A stretch of DNA of 64,000 nucleotides. It comes from JBMYZL01 sp049610385 (GTDB lineage: Bacteria; Bacteroidota; Bacteroidia; Flavobacteriales_D; Sanyastnellaceae). The stretch covers positions 62,001-126,000 of the forward strand of contig JBMYZL010000002.1 in assembly GCA_049610385.1 (NCBI GenBank), in the 5' to 3' direction. Positions 8,257 through 17,296 of this stretch are shown piece by piece. Made by a program: the position numbers and the translations under genes. Each line of letters starts with the position of its first letter. The first letter of the stretch is position 1. Below the pieces are notes generated by a model, which saw only the letters and a program-made list of their open reading frames with translations, searched no databases and had not been told where the DNA came from.

Positions 8257-10080
8257 TCAGGCTTGAAGGTTGGGCATGGTGAAGACCCAAGATTCACTGT
8301 GGCCCTCGCTCCTTTCCACCGTTAGCTGAGCGGCGAGATCTCGCATGGCAGATCGAAGCCACATGCCCGATTCGCTGGTCTGCAGATTGGGAAGAGGTTG
8401 AAACAAGGCACGCAGGCTTGGGGCCGTGCTGATTCGCGGTCCATTCAAACGAATTTGCCATTCCCGCTCTCGGTCAATGACTTGGATGTGGATGGGTGCG
8501 GATCCAAAAATTTCCGAATGCGTTTGCAACTTCAGGAGTTCCCTCACCAAGGGTCGAATTTTCCGCCCCATCGACAAAGGCAGCAAAATGGGGCGGAGAC
8601 TCAGGATTTCGAATTCAATGGGGTGGTCGATTGCCTCATCTAAACTTTGGAGGATGGACTCGATGGATTCTACGGGTTCGCCGTGAATCTTCGGAACCAG
8701 GGAGAGTTCGCGCAAGTTGATGTTTTCGCCCTCTGATGCGGGTACATCCAGCGACGGATTCGCATGAATCCATTGCCGGAGGGTGACCAATCGCTGTCTT
8801 TCTCGCTGCACAATTCGGTGAAGGGCCCGATTTTTCATTGCAAAAGAGAGCAATCCAATCCAACCGATAACGGCCACCCAAACCCAAGGGTTTGACCGCA
8901 AATCTACACTTCGAGAGGTTGCAGAAAATGCCGCCAAATGGTCTTCGGCGGCCTGGTCGAAGGCATCTGCAATGGGGGAGACGAATGTGCTGAAGTCACG
9001 GCGGTTGCGGATGTTGGCAGGTGTCAACTGAGCCAGCATCAGTTGTTGCAGGCTGTCCACTTGTGACCAAGCCGCAAGGGCTGCTCTGTGGTGGCCCCGG
9101 TCCGTTTCGAATGAGGCGACTTGGCGCAAGGTTTCGGCGAGCAAGGTGCGGTCTCCAGTCTTTCGTGCCGCGCGCTCTGCTTCGTGGTATGCAATCAGGG
9201 CGTCAAGGGGGCGGTGGGCATCACGGGCGCAATGGGCGATGCGCAGTTCTGCCAGGGTTAGGCCGGCGAGATCATCCGTTGGGGTTTTGTCGCGGATGAT
9301 TCGGGCCCACTGCAGTGCATCAAGGACTTGGCCTTTTGCCTTCAAGACCAAATACACCTGCTCCCGAAGTGCACATTCCTCCAAAGGAGAAATGGCTGCG
9401 AGGGCTTCCTCAAAGGCCCGCTCTTCGTGTGCATGCCAAACCGTATCCCGCATGATTTGGGCCTGAAGGACCACCCCGCGAACCTGTGCAACACGCAATG
9501 GCGTATCGCGTTCACCATCTCCTGAAGCCCAGGTTTTGAAAGCCCTCAAGATGCTTTCTGGATGACCTGAAAGTTGGGCTAGCAAGACCTTTTCTGACCA
9601 GAGGGCTGGATGCGGATGGGCCTCCAAAGCGGCATCAATCAAATCCCGGGCGGCAATGTCTTCATTCAATCCAATCCACAAATCACTGATGCGCAGGATG
9701 AGTTCATGGGGGTGTCCACATTGTGCGGCGAATTCAGCAGCGGACTCGGTGGACCAGCGGGCTTCATGGTAGTTCAGGCTTTTCAGGTGCACTTCCGCGA
9801 TGCCAGCGGCTGCCGGGCTGGTTAAGCAAGGATCATAGGTGCGTTGTTGAGCACCCTTGTACATGGACAAGGCCGCTACCCATTTTCCAGCGGCTTGCAA
9901 TGAATCACCGCGTGCAATCATGACGGAGGCGGTGGCGGCATCTTCCATGGGTTTGGCCTGTGCGGGGGGCTGCGCATGAACCGGATTTCCCGAATAGATG
10001 CCCCAAAGCATGAAACTGCTGAAAATGACGGTTTGCAGGGTTCTCCGGGCAAATCGGCCACGTGGCCATTGGAAATGCAT
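8257..10080 (-). CDS. exported TPR protein with transmembrane helix and degenerate histidine-kinase ATPase domain
   Basis: The 607-residue product (start at 10080; 10095 and 10143 are in-frame alternatives) has a signal peptide ending VHA before QPP. A long helical TPR-like sensor region follows to about residue 385, then one membrane helix (WVWVAVIGWIGLLSFAM) and a cytoplasmic C-terminus. That C-terminus follows the outline of a HATPase_c domain: RELLKLQTHSE at the N box, WQIRLNGPRI at G1, LRALFQPL at the F box, SGMWLRSAMRDL at G2 and a final WVFTMP strand. The N-box Asn and the DxGxG glycines are missing, and there is no H-box His. ATP binding and autophosphorylation look unlikely. The layout resembles Bacteroidota TPR sensor kinases, so it may be a signalling pseudo-kinase. 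Confidence 0.75.
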   Translation of the reverse strand: MHFQWPRGRFARRTLQTVIFSSFMLWGIYSGNPVHAQPPAQAKPMEDAATASVMIARGDSLQAAGKWVAALSMYKGAQQRTYDPCLTSPAAAGIAEVHLKSLNYHEARWSTESAAEFAAQCGHPHELILRISDLWIGLNEDIAARDLIDAALEAHPHPALWSEKVLLAQLSGHPESILRAFKTWASGDGERDTPLRVAQVRGVVLQAQIMRDTVWHAHEERAFEEALAAISPLEECALREQVYLVLKAKGQVLDALQWARIIRDKTPTDDLAGLTLAELRIAHCARDAHRPLDALIAYHEAERAARKTGDRTLLAETLRQVASFETDRGHHRAALAAWSQVDSLQQLMLAQLTPANIRNRRDFSTFVSPIADAFDQAAEDHLAAFSATSRSVDLRSNPWVWVAVIGWIGLLSFAMKNRALHRIVQRERQRLVTLRQWIHANPSLDVPASEGENINLRELSLVPKIHGEPVESIESILQSLDEAIDHPIEFEILSLRPILLPLSMGRKIRPLVRELLKLQTHSEIFGSAPIHIQVIDREREWQIRLNGPRISTAPSLRALFQPLPNLQTSESGMWLRSAMRDLAAQLTVERSEGHSESWVFTMPNLQA

Positions 10081-10178
10081 TGGCTCAATCACCATGGGTG
10101 TGAACTTACGGGGGAAGAGAGCACTTATGGCACCTTCGGACAAAACGTTATGCGCGAGGCATCGTGGACAAATGCTCC

Positions 10179-11228
10179 TCAGTCATTCCACACGACATCC
10201 ATGACCGTTTCGCCCACGGCTTGAAGGGTAGTGGGGTCGATGATGTCCATGTTGTCTTGGTGGGTGTGGTGGAAAGGCCCATACCCCATGGGGAGCACTT
10301 GGACTTGGTAGTGCACGATGTTGGCACTGGGGATGCCGGCCAGTTGTGAAACAAACAAGTTGTCATCGATTGTTTCTGGTGTGACTTGGGTTTGGAAAAA
10401 ATGGCCATGACCCAGTCGTTCTGCAGCACTCCAAATGCGCTTCACCAGTGATGGTGCAAAGGCCATGGATGTGCCTTCTTGGTTGAAGACAGCATCTTTC
10501 GCCCCAACCATATCCAACAAAATGCCATAACGTGCAGCGTAACCGATTTCGTGGGGTTGATTGGCCCAGAACTGACTGCCCAAACACCAATCTCGAAAGT
10601 CCCTTTGGTCGCTGGTGGCCCATTCAGGTGTGCCATAATCCTCTGCATCGAAGAACACAATGTCAACGCCCAAATTGCTGGGCATTGATTCATCGTTTAA
10701 GTGCCTTGCAATTTCCAGCAACACCCCGACACCGCTTCCTCCATCGTTGGCTCCGTCGATGGGTTCGCGTTGGCGAATCGTGTCCTTGTCAGCAAAGGGA
10801 CGGGTGTCCCAGTGAGCATAAAGCATCACGCGATTCGTTCGCTCGGGATGAAAAGCGCCGATGAAGTTGCGAATGTCCAGCAAGGTGCCATCGAATGCCC
10901 GGACCCGCCCACGCTGTACCGTAACAGTTGCTCCATGCCGTTCCAATTCGGATGCCAGCCAATCCCCACAGGCGATATGGCCTTCAGAATTGGGAACTCG
11001 AGGCCCGAAATCCACTTGCTGTTGGATGAAAAGATAGGCCGAGTCAGCTTCGAATTGCGGGGGAACAATCCGAGTTTTGTTCTCATTTACCTGGCCCCCT
11101 GGCTTCTCCCATTCGGAAGGATTGATGGGCGCATTGGCCGGCGGGTTTGAACCTCCGCATGAAAACAAGACAAGGGCTGTGATGCCCAGACCGAGTCCAG
11201 TTTTATTGAACTTCCCAAGAACTGCCAT
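10179..11228 (-). CDS. M28-family metallopeptidase lipoprotein, glutaminyl-peptide cyclotransferase-like
   Basis: The 349-residue product has a signal peptide with lipobox LFSC (Cys24). The zinc-site motifs of the M28/glutaminyl cyclase fold are present in order: HWDTRPFAD, DGANDGGSG, FFDAEDYG, LLDMVGAKD and FHHTHQDNMD. Glutaminyl cyclases convert N-terminal Gln to pyroglutamate; M28 aminopeptidases share the fold, so activity is inferred. The short FDAEDYG loop and the DMVGAKDAVF and HTHQD segments favour the cyclase branch. Its start lies within the last 26 bases of cysS, a coupled arrangement. Several proteins encoded in this window would begin with Gln after signal-peptide cleavage, which would be its natural substrates. 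Confidence 0.87.
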   Translation of the reverse strand: MAVLGKFNKTGLGLGITALVLFSCGGSNPPANAPINPSEWEKPGGQVNENKTRIVPPQFEADSAYLFIQQQVDFGPRVPNSEGHIACGDWLASELERHGATVTVQRGRVRAFDGTLLDIRNFIGAFHPERTNRVMLYAHWDTRPFADKDTIRQREPIDGANDGGSGVGVLLEIARHLNDESMPSNLGVDIVFFDAEDYGTPEWATSDQRDFRDWCLGSQFWANQPHEIGYAARYGILLDMVGAKDAVFNQEGTSMAFAPSLVKRIWSAAERLGHGHFFQTQVTPETIDDNLFVSQLAGIPSANIVHYQVQVLPMGYGPFHHTHQDNMDIIDPTTLQAVGETVMDVVWND

Positions 11229-12684
11229 CTTTGCTGTCTTTGATGGTAATGCCCAATTGACTCAAGGCGTCACGGATGGCGTCCGCTGTTGTCCAATCCT
11301 TGTTGGATTTAGCGGTAGTCCGAAGATTCACCAACAAATCCAACAAGCCGTCCCGAACGCCATCGCCTGTTTCGCCGGCATGCTGTACCTCCTCTCGCAG
11401 ACCAAGCACGTCGAAGGTGAAGTCGCCGAGGAGGGCTTGCAGTGCTTGAATTTGGTCTGCATCTGCTGTCATCCGGCCATCGTGAATGTTGTTTACCACC
11501 TTCACAGCGTCGAACAACACCGAAATGAGGACAGGGGTGTTGAAGTCATCTCCCATGGCATCAAAGCACCTTTGATGTAAAGCTTGGATATCCAAGGAGG
11601 AATTCGCTTCATTTGCGGCCTTGAGATCATTGGCCTTGGCAACAGCAGACATCAAGCGATCCAGACCTTTTTCAGCAGCTTGAAGGGCTTCGTTGGAAAA
11701 GTCCAAAGTACTCGCATAATGGCATTGCAGCATGAAGAAGCGCACCGTCATCGCAGAGTAGCCTCGCTCAAGCAATTTGTGCTGTCCTGTCAACAATTCT
11801 TCAGGTGTGAATCCATTGCCCTCTGATTTGGCCATCTTGCGCCCATTCACCGTCAGCATGTTGCCGTGCATCCAATACTGCACAGGCCGCTCTTGGCCAT
11901 GAGCACCGATATTTTGGGCGATTTCGCATTCATGGTGTGGGAACTTCAAATCCATGCCACCACCGTGGATGTCGAAACGCTCACCCAAATATTTTGTGCT
12001 CATGACACTGCATTCCAAGTGCCATCCGGGGAACCCATTTCCCCAGGGGGATGGCCACTGCATGAGGTGAGTGGAATCCGCATTTTTCCAAAGGGCAAAG
12101 TCCAAAGGATCCCGCTTTTCGGACTGTCCGTCGAGATCCCGGGTGTTGTTCATGAGCTCGTCAATTTTCCGACCTGACAATTCGCCATATCCATGGGAAT
12201 CTGCGAATTTCCGCACATCGAAATATACACTTCCACCGGCTTCGTATGCAAAGCCGTTCTTTTGGATGGCTTTGATCATTTCGATTTGTTCGATGATGTG
12301 ACCTGTTGCACTGGGTTCAATCGACGGGGGCAGGATGTTGAAGAGGCGCATCACATCGTGGAAATCATTCGTGTAGCGCTGAACGATTTCCATGGGCTCG
12401 AGGTTTTCGAGCCGGGCTTTTTTGCCGATTTTGTCCTCTCCTTCATCGCTGTCTCCGGTCAGGTGACCGACATCCGTGATGTTGCGTACGTAGCGCACTT
12501 GGTATCCCAAGAAGACCAAATACCGGTAAACGATGTCGAATGAGAGAAAAGTCCTGACGTTGCCCAAGTGCACATTGCTGTAGACTGTGGGGCCGCAAAC
12601 ATACATGCCAACATGCGGCGCGTTCAGCGGTTCAAAAAGTTCCCGTTCTCGGGTCAGGCTGTTGCGAATGTAGAGTGGTTGCAT
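11203..12684 (-). CDS. cysS: cysteinyl-tRNA synthetase
   Basis: The 493-residue protein has class I motifs: the zinc/HIGH region MYVCGPTVYSNVHLGN near residue 28, GWHLECSVMS with zinc ligands near residue 215, HHECEIAQ, and the KMSKS equivalent KMAKSEGN near residue 280. The C-terminal helical DALR-like and anticodon-binding parts follow. It charges tRNA-Cys. The coding sequence overlaps the M28 lipoprotein gene by 26 bases. A 105-base spacer separates its start from the upstream threonine dehydrogenase gene, with no further feature I can support. Confidence 0.97.
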   Translation of the reverse strand: MQPLYIRNSLTRERELFEPLNAPHVGMYVCGPTVYSNVHLGNVRTFLSFDIVYRYLVFLGYQVRYVRNITDVGHLTGDSDEGEDKIGKKARLENLEPMEIVQRYTNDFHDVMRLFNILPPSIEPSATGHIIEQIEMIKAIQKNGFAYEAGGSVYFDVRKFADSHGYGELSGRKIDELMNNTRDLDGQSEKRDPLDFALWKNADSTHLMQWPSPWGNGFPGWHLECSVMSTKYLGERFDIHGGGMDLKFPHHECEIAQNIGAHGQERPVQYWMHGNMLTVNGRKMAKSEGNGFTPEELLTGQHKLLERGYSAMTVRFFMLQCHYASTLDFSNEALQAAEKGLDRLMSAVAKANDLKAANEANSSLDIQALHQRCFDAMGDDFNTPVLISVLFDAVKVVNNIHDGRMTADADQIQALQALLGDFTFDVLGLREEVQHAGETGDGVRDGLLDLLVNLRTTAKSNKDWTTADAIRDALSQLGITIKDSKDGSSWEVQ

Positions 12685-12789
12685 AAGCAGATTTCAATGC
12701 GCGAATTGCAAAGAAAACCCATCCCCCGTAGAATTCCCGTGCACTTGTCGAAAAGGTGCTCGGAAGCCATTGGGTCCATTCACTTGGAA

Positions 12790-13758
12790 TCAGTTGTTTT
12801 CGTGGCCAGCTGCTTGAAGGTTCGGTTGGGCGTCGAGCATGATTTGGACCAATCTATCGAGGTCCACGGCCGGATGCCATCCCCAGTCAATGCGCGCAAC
12901 ATCATCGTTGATGGAGTTGGGCCAACTGGCCGCAATGGCCTGGCGTTCATCCGGGACGTAATCCATGGTGAAATCTGGCAGCTGCTTGCGGATGGCGTCG
13001 GCTAGCATGGACGGCGTGAAGCTCAGTCCAGCCAAGTTGTAGGCGTTGCGTATGCTCAAGACTTCTGCCGGGGCTGCCATGAGTTCCAGCGTGGCACGCA
13101 CAGCGTCATCCATGTACATCATGGGCAGCGATTCATGGGCCTCTAAAAAACATTGGAACCTCTCGCCGCGTGCGGCAACTTGAAAAACATCCACCGCATA
13201 GTCAGTGGTCCCGCCTCCCGGTTCAGACCGATGGCCGATCAAGCCAGGGTAGCGCAGGGATCGGACATCCACACCGAATTTGTCATGGTAATAATGACAC
13301 CACCATTCTCCGGCTTGTTTGGAAATGCCATAGACAGTTGTGGGGTCGAGGACGGCGTGTTGCGGGGTCCCGTCTTTGGGGGTTTGGTGCCCAAAAACGG
13401 CAATCGAAGAGGGCCAGAAAAGCCGTTCAAAGCGCCCTGCCCGTGCCGATTCCAACAGCAACAATAGCGACTGCATGTTGAGGTCCCAGGCTTTCAAAGG
13501 GTATTTCTCGCCGACTGCACTCAACATGGCCGCGAGGTGATAGACTTCCACATAACCTCCATCTGTAGCCAGCAAGGCTTCAAGCGCCGAAGGATCCATG
13601 GCATCAGCTGACAAAAACCGACTGCGCATGACCTGCTCATCTTGTGGCGCTCGGATGTCTGAGATGTGAACTTCCGCGACACCATATTTGGCTTGCAAAG
13701 CGAGGGTCAACTCAATCCCGAGTTGACCCGCTGCTCCGATGATGAGACATGTGGCCAT
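12790..13758 (-). CDS. SDR-type L-threonine 3-dehydrogenase (NAD-dependent epimerase/dehydratase family)
   Basis: The 322-residue product begins with the Rossmann motif GAAGQLG, has the SDR catalytic YxxxK in TTVYGISKQAGEWW, and the segments RYPGLI and TTDYAVDVFQVAA characteristic of the short-chain L-threonine dehydrogenases. These oxidise threonine to 2-amino-3-ketobutyrate with NAD+. The start at 13758 puts the ATG just before the first Rossmann strand; an upstream in-frame ATG at 13791 adds eleven unlikely residues. The gene is divergent from queA. The partner enzyme 2-amino-3-ketobutyrate CoA ligase is not in this window. Confidence 0.85.
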   Translation of the reverse strand: MATCLIIGAAGQLGIELTLALQAKYGVAEVHISDIRAPQDEQVMRSRFLSADAMDPSALEALLATDGGYVEVYHLAAMLSAVGEKYPLKAWDLNMQSLLLLLESARAGRFERLFWPSSIAVFGHQTPKDGTPQHAVLDPTTVYGISKQAGEWWCHYYHDKFGVDVRSLRYPGLIGHRSEPGGGTTDYAVDVFQVAARGERFQCFLEAHESLPMMYMDDAVRATLELMAAPAEVLSIRNAYNLAGLSFTPSMLADAIRKQLPDFTMDYVPDERQAIAASWPNSINDDVARIDWGWHPAVDLDRLVQIMLDAQPNLQAAGHENN

Positions 13759-13819
13759 AGCTGACGAAATTAAACAAACTGATTCCGGCATTGCGCAATT
13801 CGGAATGTAATTTTGTCCA

Positions 13820-15118
13820 GTGAATCCAGATTCTTTTCAATATCAGCTGCCAGAAGCTGCCATTGCAAAACACCCCTGCTTTCCTCGGTCTTCGGCGAAG
13901 ATGTTGATCAAGCGATTGGACCCAACGGCTCCGCTTGAGGACAGGTCATTCGTTGACTTGCCGGAAATCTTGAATCAGGGCGAGGGAATTGATCAGTTGT
14001 GGGTGAATGATACAAGGGTCATCCGCGCTCGGCTGCTGATGCAAAAACCTACTGGAGGGCGCATTGAGGTGTTTTTGCTCGAACCGGTGGATGTCCCCAT
14101 GGAACATGCGCTTTTGCGTAAAAAGGAGGTGATCATGCGGTGCATGGTGAAAGGGGCCAAACGTTGGAAGTCAGGCCCGTTGTCCATCCATCTGCCTGGA
14201 GAGTGGGAGAATGTTCAGGGTCAGTGGCAACTGAGCGCCCGTATGGTGGGGACCGATGTGGGGCAACGCTTGGTCGCATTCACATGGTCATTTGTGCCAG
14301 ACGTGGGGGAAAGGGAGGTGCCGCAACCCACTTGGGGAGAGCTGGTGGAGGCATTGGGAGCGATTCCCTTGCCTCCTTACATGCGTCGTTCTGAAGAAGT
14401 GGGAGATGAGGTGGAATACCAAACCGTCTACGCAAAGCACCCTGGATCGGTTGCTGCACCGACGGCTGGCCTCCATTTTGACCACGATCTTTGGTCGGCT
14501 ATCCAAGACGCTGGGACGGATGTGCAGCGCTTGACGCTTCATGTTGGCGCAGGAACCTTTGTTCCCTTGGGTGATGGTGAAGTCGAGATGCATGAAATGC
14601 ATGCTGAACGTTGTTGGGTCAGTTACCGCGCGATCGAAGCCTTGGCGCGGCCTGGCCTGCGGCGTTGCGCGACAGGTACAACTTCCCTGCGGACCTTGGA
14701 AAGCTTATACTGGATCGCCGTCCTTTGGCATCAAACCGGCAAACGCCCCACGCATCTGGAGCAATGGGCAGCATATGAAGAACTCAAAACCTGTGCGGAA
14801 AAACTCGGTTGGTCATATCCAGATGCCATGGCATGGTTGGCAGCTCAGCTGCGCGCGATGGACCCCAATACCGGTCACAGTCCAAATTTGGATGAATTGG
14901 TGTTGGTGTTCAGCACATCGCTGATGATGATTCCCGGATATCACGTCCGATCTGTGGATGCTTTGATTACAAATTTTCATTTGCCGGGCAGCACCTTGTT
15001 GTGTCTCGTGGAGGCCTTTATCGGAACAGCTTGGCGAGACATGTATGCACACGCCCTGAATCACAACTACCGCTTCTTGAGCTACGGAGATGGTTGTTAC
15101 ATTGAGCGCCCTGCTTGA
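13820..15118 (+). CDS. queA: QueA-family S-adenosylmethionine:tRNA ribosyltransferase-isomerase, long form
   Basis: The product (432 residues, GTG start) has the family landmarks FQYQLPEAAIAKHP, LWVNDTRVIRARL, VAAPTAGLHF, LHVGAGTFVPLG, HAERCWVS, ATGTTSLRTLESL, PGYHVRSVDALITNFHLPGSTLLCLVEAF and YRFLSYGDGC. QueA transfers and isomerises the ribosyl part of SAM onto 7-aminomethyl-7-deazaguanine in tRNA. It is about 80 residues longer than E. coli QueA. Most of the extra length lies between TTSLRTLES and PGYHVRS (roughly residues 295-360). Whether this is the housekeeping QueA or a second, long paralogue cannot be decided here. A perfect-stem terminator follows. Confidence 0.88.
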   Translation: MNPDSFQYQLPEAAIAKHPCFPRSSAKMLIKRLDPTAPLEDRSFVDLPEILNQGEGIDQLWVNDTRVIRARLLMQKPTGGRIEVFLLEPVDVPMEHALLRKKEVIMRCMVKGAKRWKSGPLSIHLPGEWENVQGQWQLSARMVGTDVGQRLVAFTWSFVPDVGEREVPQPTWGELVEALGAIPLPPYMRRSEEVGDEVEYQTVYAKHPGSVAAPTAGLHFDHDLWSAIQDAGTDVQRLTLHVGAGTFVPLGDGEVEMHEMHAERCWVSYRAIEALARPGLRRCATGTTSLRTLESLYWIAVLWHQTGKRPTHLEQWAAYEELKTCAEKLGWSYPDAMAWLAAQLRAMDPNTGHSPNLDELVLVFSTSLMMIPGYHVRSVDALITNFHLPGSTLLCLVEAFIGTAWRDMYAHALNHNYRFLSYGDGCYIERPA

Positions 15119-15140
15119 CCGCAATGATAGGGGGCAATTG

Positions 15141-15178
15141 AAAAGCCCCGAGCGCTTCAATGGGCATTCGGGGCTTTT
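15141..15178. terminator. bidirectional terminator between queA and ppiD
   Basis: AAAAGCCCCGA at 15141-15151 pairs perfectly with TCGGGGCTTTT at 15168-15178 (11 bp). T/A tracts at both ends allow it to serve both converging genes. Confidence 0.88.
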
Positions 15179-15199
15179 CCTTGGTTGAGTCTGCTGCAA

Positions 15200-17248
15200 T
15201 CAACGCATGTCTTTCACTTCTGCTTTGTCTTGCATGGCGGCCAAGAGTCGGGCCTCGAATCCACCTCGTGCTCGAGAAAGGAGTGTGGTTTGTTCAGAAA
15301 GGAAATCGGTTTTTTCAGTGGGGTCCACGATGTTGATGGGGGAGATGACCCAGATGCCGTTTTCTCCTTCAATCGGAGATGAAATGCTGCCGCTCTCAAA
15401 TGCGAATGCAGCCCCCACAACTGTGGGCTCAGCTGCTGTGCCGACGCTGCGTACGGTGGGGAATTTCAAAGCAACGTTGGAGGCCACTTGGACAGAAGAT
15501 CCAATGTTTGCAGCAATTTCTTCCAATGTGCCTTCTTGCATCATAGCCATGTACTTTTCGGCCTTGGCCGCGCGGATGGCACCTTGCCGCATGGCGGCTT
15601 CAACATTGGCAAATGGGGGCACCCCCTTTTCCTTGATTCGGTCCAAAATGGCCACGACATAGGTTCCGTCCGCCAAAATGGGGTTGGAAATTTGTCCCTC
15701 GTCCGCATTGTAGGCCCAAGCGATGACTTCTCCCGCGCTCTTCAACCCAGAAATGGACTGTGCCGCTGCCTGAATGTCTTTGGCCGTGCTGGTCGCATAT
15801 CCTGCGTCTTTCGCTGAGGCTTCCAGTGTAGCCAAATCAGAAATGTTGATTGCGAATTCACTGGCCGCTCCGTAGGCATCCCGCTGCGTCTTGTCGCTGG
15901 GCTCTATCGGAGCATCCACGAAGATTACCTCCGCTTTGTCCTTGGCCGATGTGTGCTCCATCACTTCAATGAGGTGCACCCCAAAACGGGTTTCAACGGC
16001 ACCCATTGTGCCAGGTTTGTTCTCGAAGCAAAAATTCTCAAAAGGAGCCACCATCCGACCCCGAGCGAAGAAATCATAAAAGCCTCCTTTTGTCTTCGAG
16101 CCTGGATCATCGCTGTATTCCGCTGCCAATGCCACGAAATCACCTCCGCGGCGAATCACACGTTTCAGGCTGTCAGCCTTTTGCATCAGGGCGTCCATCT
16201 CCGCTCGATCGTCGGGGTTGTCTGCACTCAACAAAATGTGACGGCATGAGGCGCTGTCAGGTTCTTGAGAAAAAGACAACACCTTCGCCAGACGGAAACT
16301 CTGACCTTTTTGATAGGGTCCGAGCAAGCTTCCGATTTCTGAATTGAAAATCTCCGCCTCGTTGATGTCAGCTTCCAGTTTCTCACGGTCAAATCGTTGC
16401 GGTCTTGCATTGAGACCTTCACTTGCCAGGAATTCTTCGTCTGTCATATCTGTACCGGACCAAGCTGCCTTCATGGCCTCGAGGTTGGCTTGGATGGCTT
16501 CACCATCTTCAGCCGTAGCTTTTACTGGAATGCGGACGAAAGAAATGTCGCGACCCGCCCGTTGTTCGAATTCTGTATCGTTTTTGTGGAGATCGTAGTA
16601 GCGTTTGACATCGCTGTCACTGACTTCCACTTCATCGGCAGGGATGTCGGTGTACTTCTTGACCACATAGTTGAAGGATACCTTTCGCTGAGCGACTTCG
16701 TAATCATACGCACCTTCCAAAGAGTTGGAGTACACCCCTGACACCGCCAGTTTGTCGAACTTCTCTTTCATTCGCTTCATCCCAATGATTCGGCGGTAGT
16801 TCATGAAGTTGGACTTGCCTTGTGGCGATTGAAGCATGGTGGCGAATTGCTGTTGCCAGTATTGTTTGTTCTGGGCATTGCTATAAAAGGCTCGATTCAT
16901 ATAGGGGCTGTTGCCGTTTTCGAATAACAAACCTTGAAACTCTGCGTCAGACATGCCCAATCCCAAGGCATCGTAGGATTCGCTCAGGACGATGCCCGTG
17001 ACCATGTCATTCCAAACTTCATTCTGCAGCTGGTCCCCACTGAAGCCCATGGACCGACGGCTTTGCACATTTTGTTGATATTCCAGACCGGAAATGTCCT
17101 GACCGTTGACTTCACCTACAGTTCGGTTGCCACCGGATCCAAACATGGCCATCACAGCGTCATAAGGAATCAAGAAACCCAGCATTCCCAATCCTATCAT
17201 CACCAACAACAGGCCTTGCCTGTTTCGAATGTTTTCAATCATCGACAT
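15200..17248 (-). CDS. ppiD: PpiD/SurA-like membrane-anchored peptidyl-prolyl isomerase
   Basis: The 682-residue product has an N-terminal membrane anchor (LLLVMIGLGMLGFLIPYDAVM, residues about 13-33), then a chaperone-like SurA_N region starting VGEVNGQDISGLEYQQ. A parvulin rotamase domain is centred on SCRHILLSADNP ... GGDFVALAAEYSDDPGSKTKGGFYDFF ... FGVHLIEVMEH (about residues 335-460). It should assist folding of exported and outer-membrane proteins at the periplasmic face. The long C-terminal part resembles the second, inactive rotamase-like half of PpiD. It is the last gene of the minus-strand run, 48 bases after the CorC-like gene, and ends at the bidirectional terminator. Confidence 0.9.
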   Translation of the reverse strand: MSMIENIRNRQGLLLVMIGLGMLGFLIPYDAVMAMFGSGGNRTVGEVNGQDISGLEYQQNVQSRRSMGFSGDQLQNEVWNDMVTGIVLSESYDALGLGMSDAEFQGLLFENGNSPYMNRAFYSNAQNKQYWQQQFATMLQSPQGKSNFMNYRRIIGMKRMKEKFDKLAVSGVYSNSLEGAYDYEVAQRKVSFNYVVKKYTDIPADEVEVSDSDVKRYYDLHKNDTEFEQRAGRDISFVRIPVKATAEDGEAIQANLEAMKAAWSGTDMTDEEFLASEGLNARPQRFDREKLEADINEAEIFNSEIGSLLGPYQKGQSFRLAKVLSFSQEPDSASCRHILLSADNPDDRAEMDALMQKADSLKRVIRRGGDFVALAAEYSDDPGSKTKGGFYDFFARGRMVAPFENFCFENKPGTMGAVETRFGVHLIEVMEHTSAKDKAEVIFVDAPIEPSDKTQRDAYGAASEFAINISDLATLEASAKDAGYATSTAKDIQAAAQSISGLKSAGEVIAWAYNADEGQISNPILADGTYVVAILDRIKEKGVPPFANVEAAMRQGAIRAAKAEKYMAMMQEGTLEEIAANIGSSVQVASNVALKFPTVRSVGTAAEPTVVGAAFAFESGSISSPIEGENGIWVISPINIVDPTEKTDFLSEQTTLLSRARGGFEARLLAAMQDKAEVKDMR

Positions 17249-17296
17249 GGTTGTACGTCTTCTTCGTTAAGGGTCGCGAAAATAAGCAATTATAAG

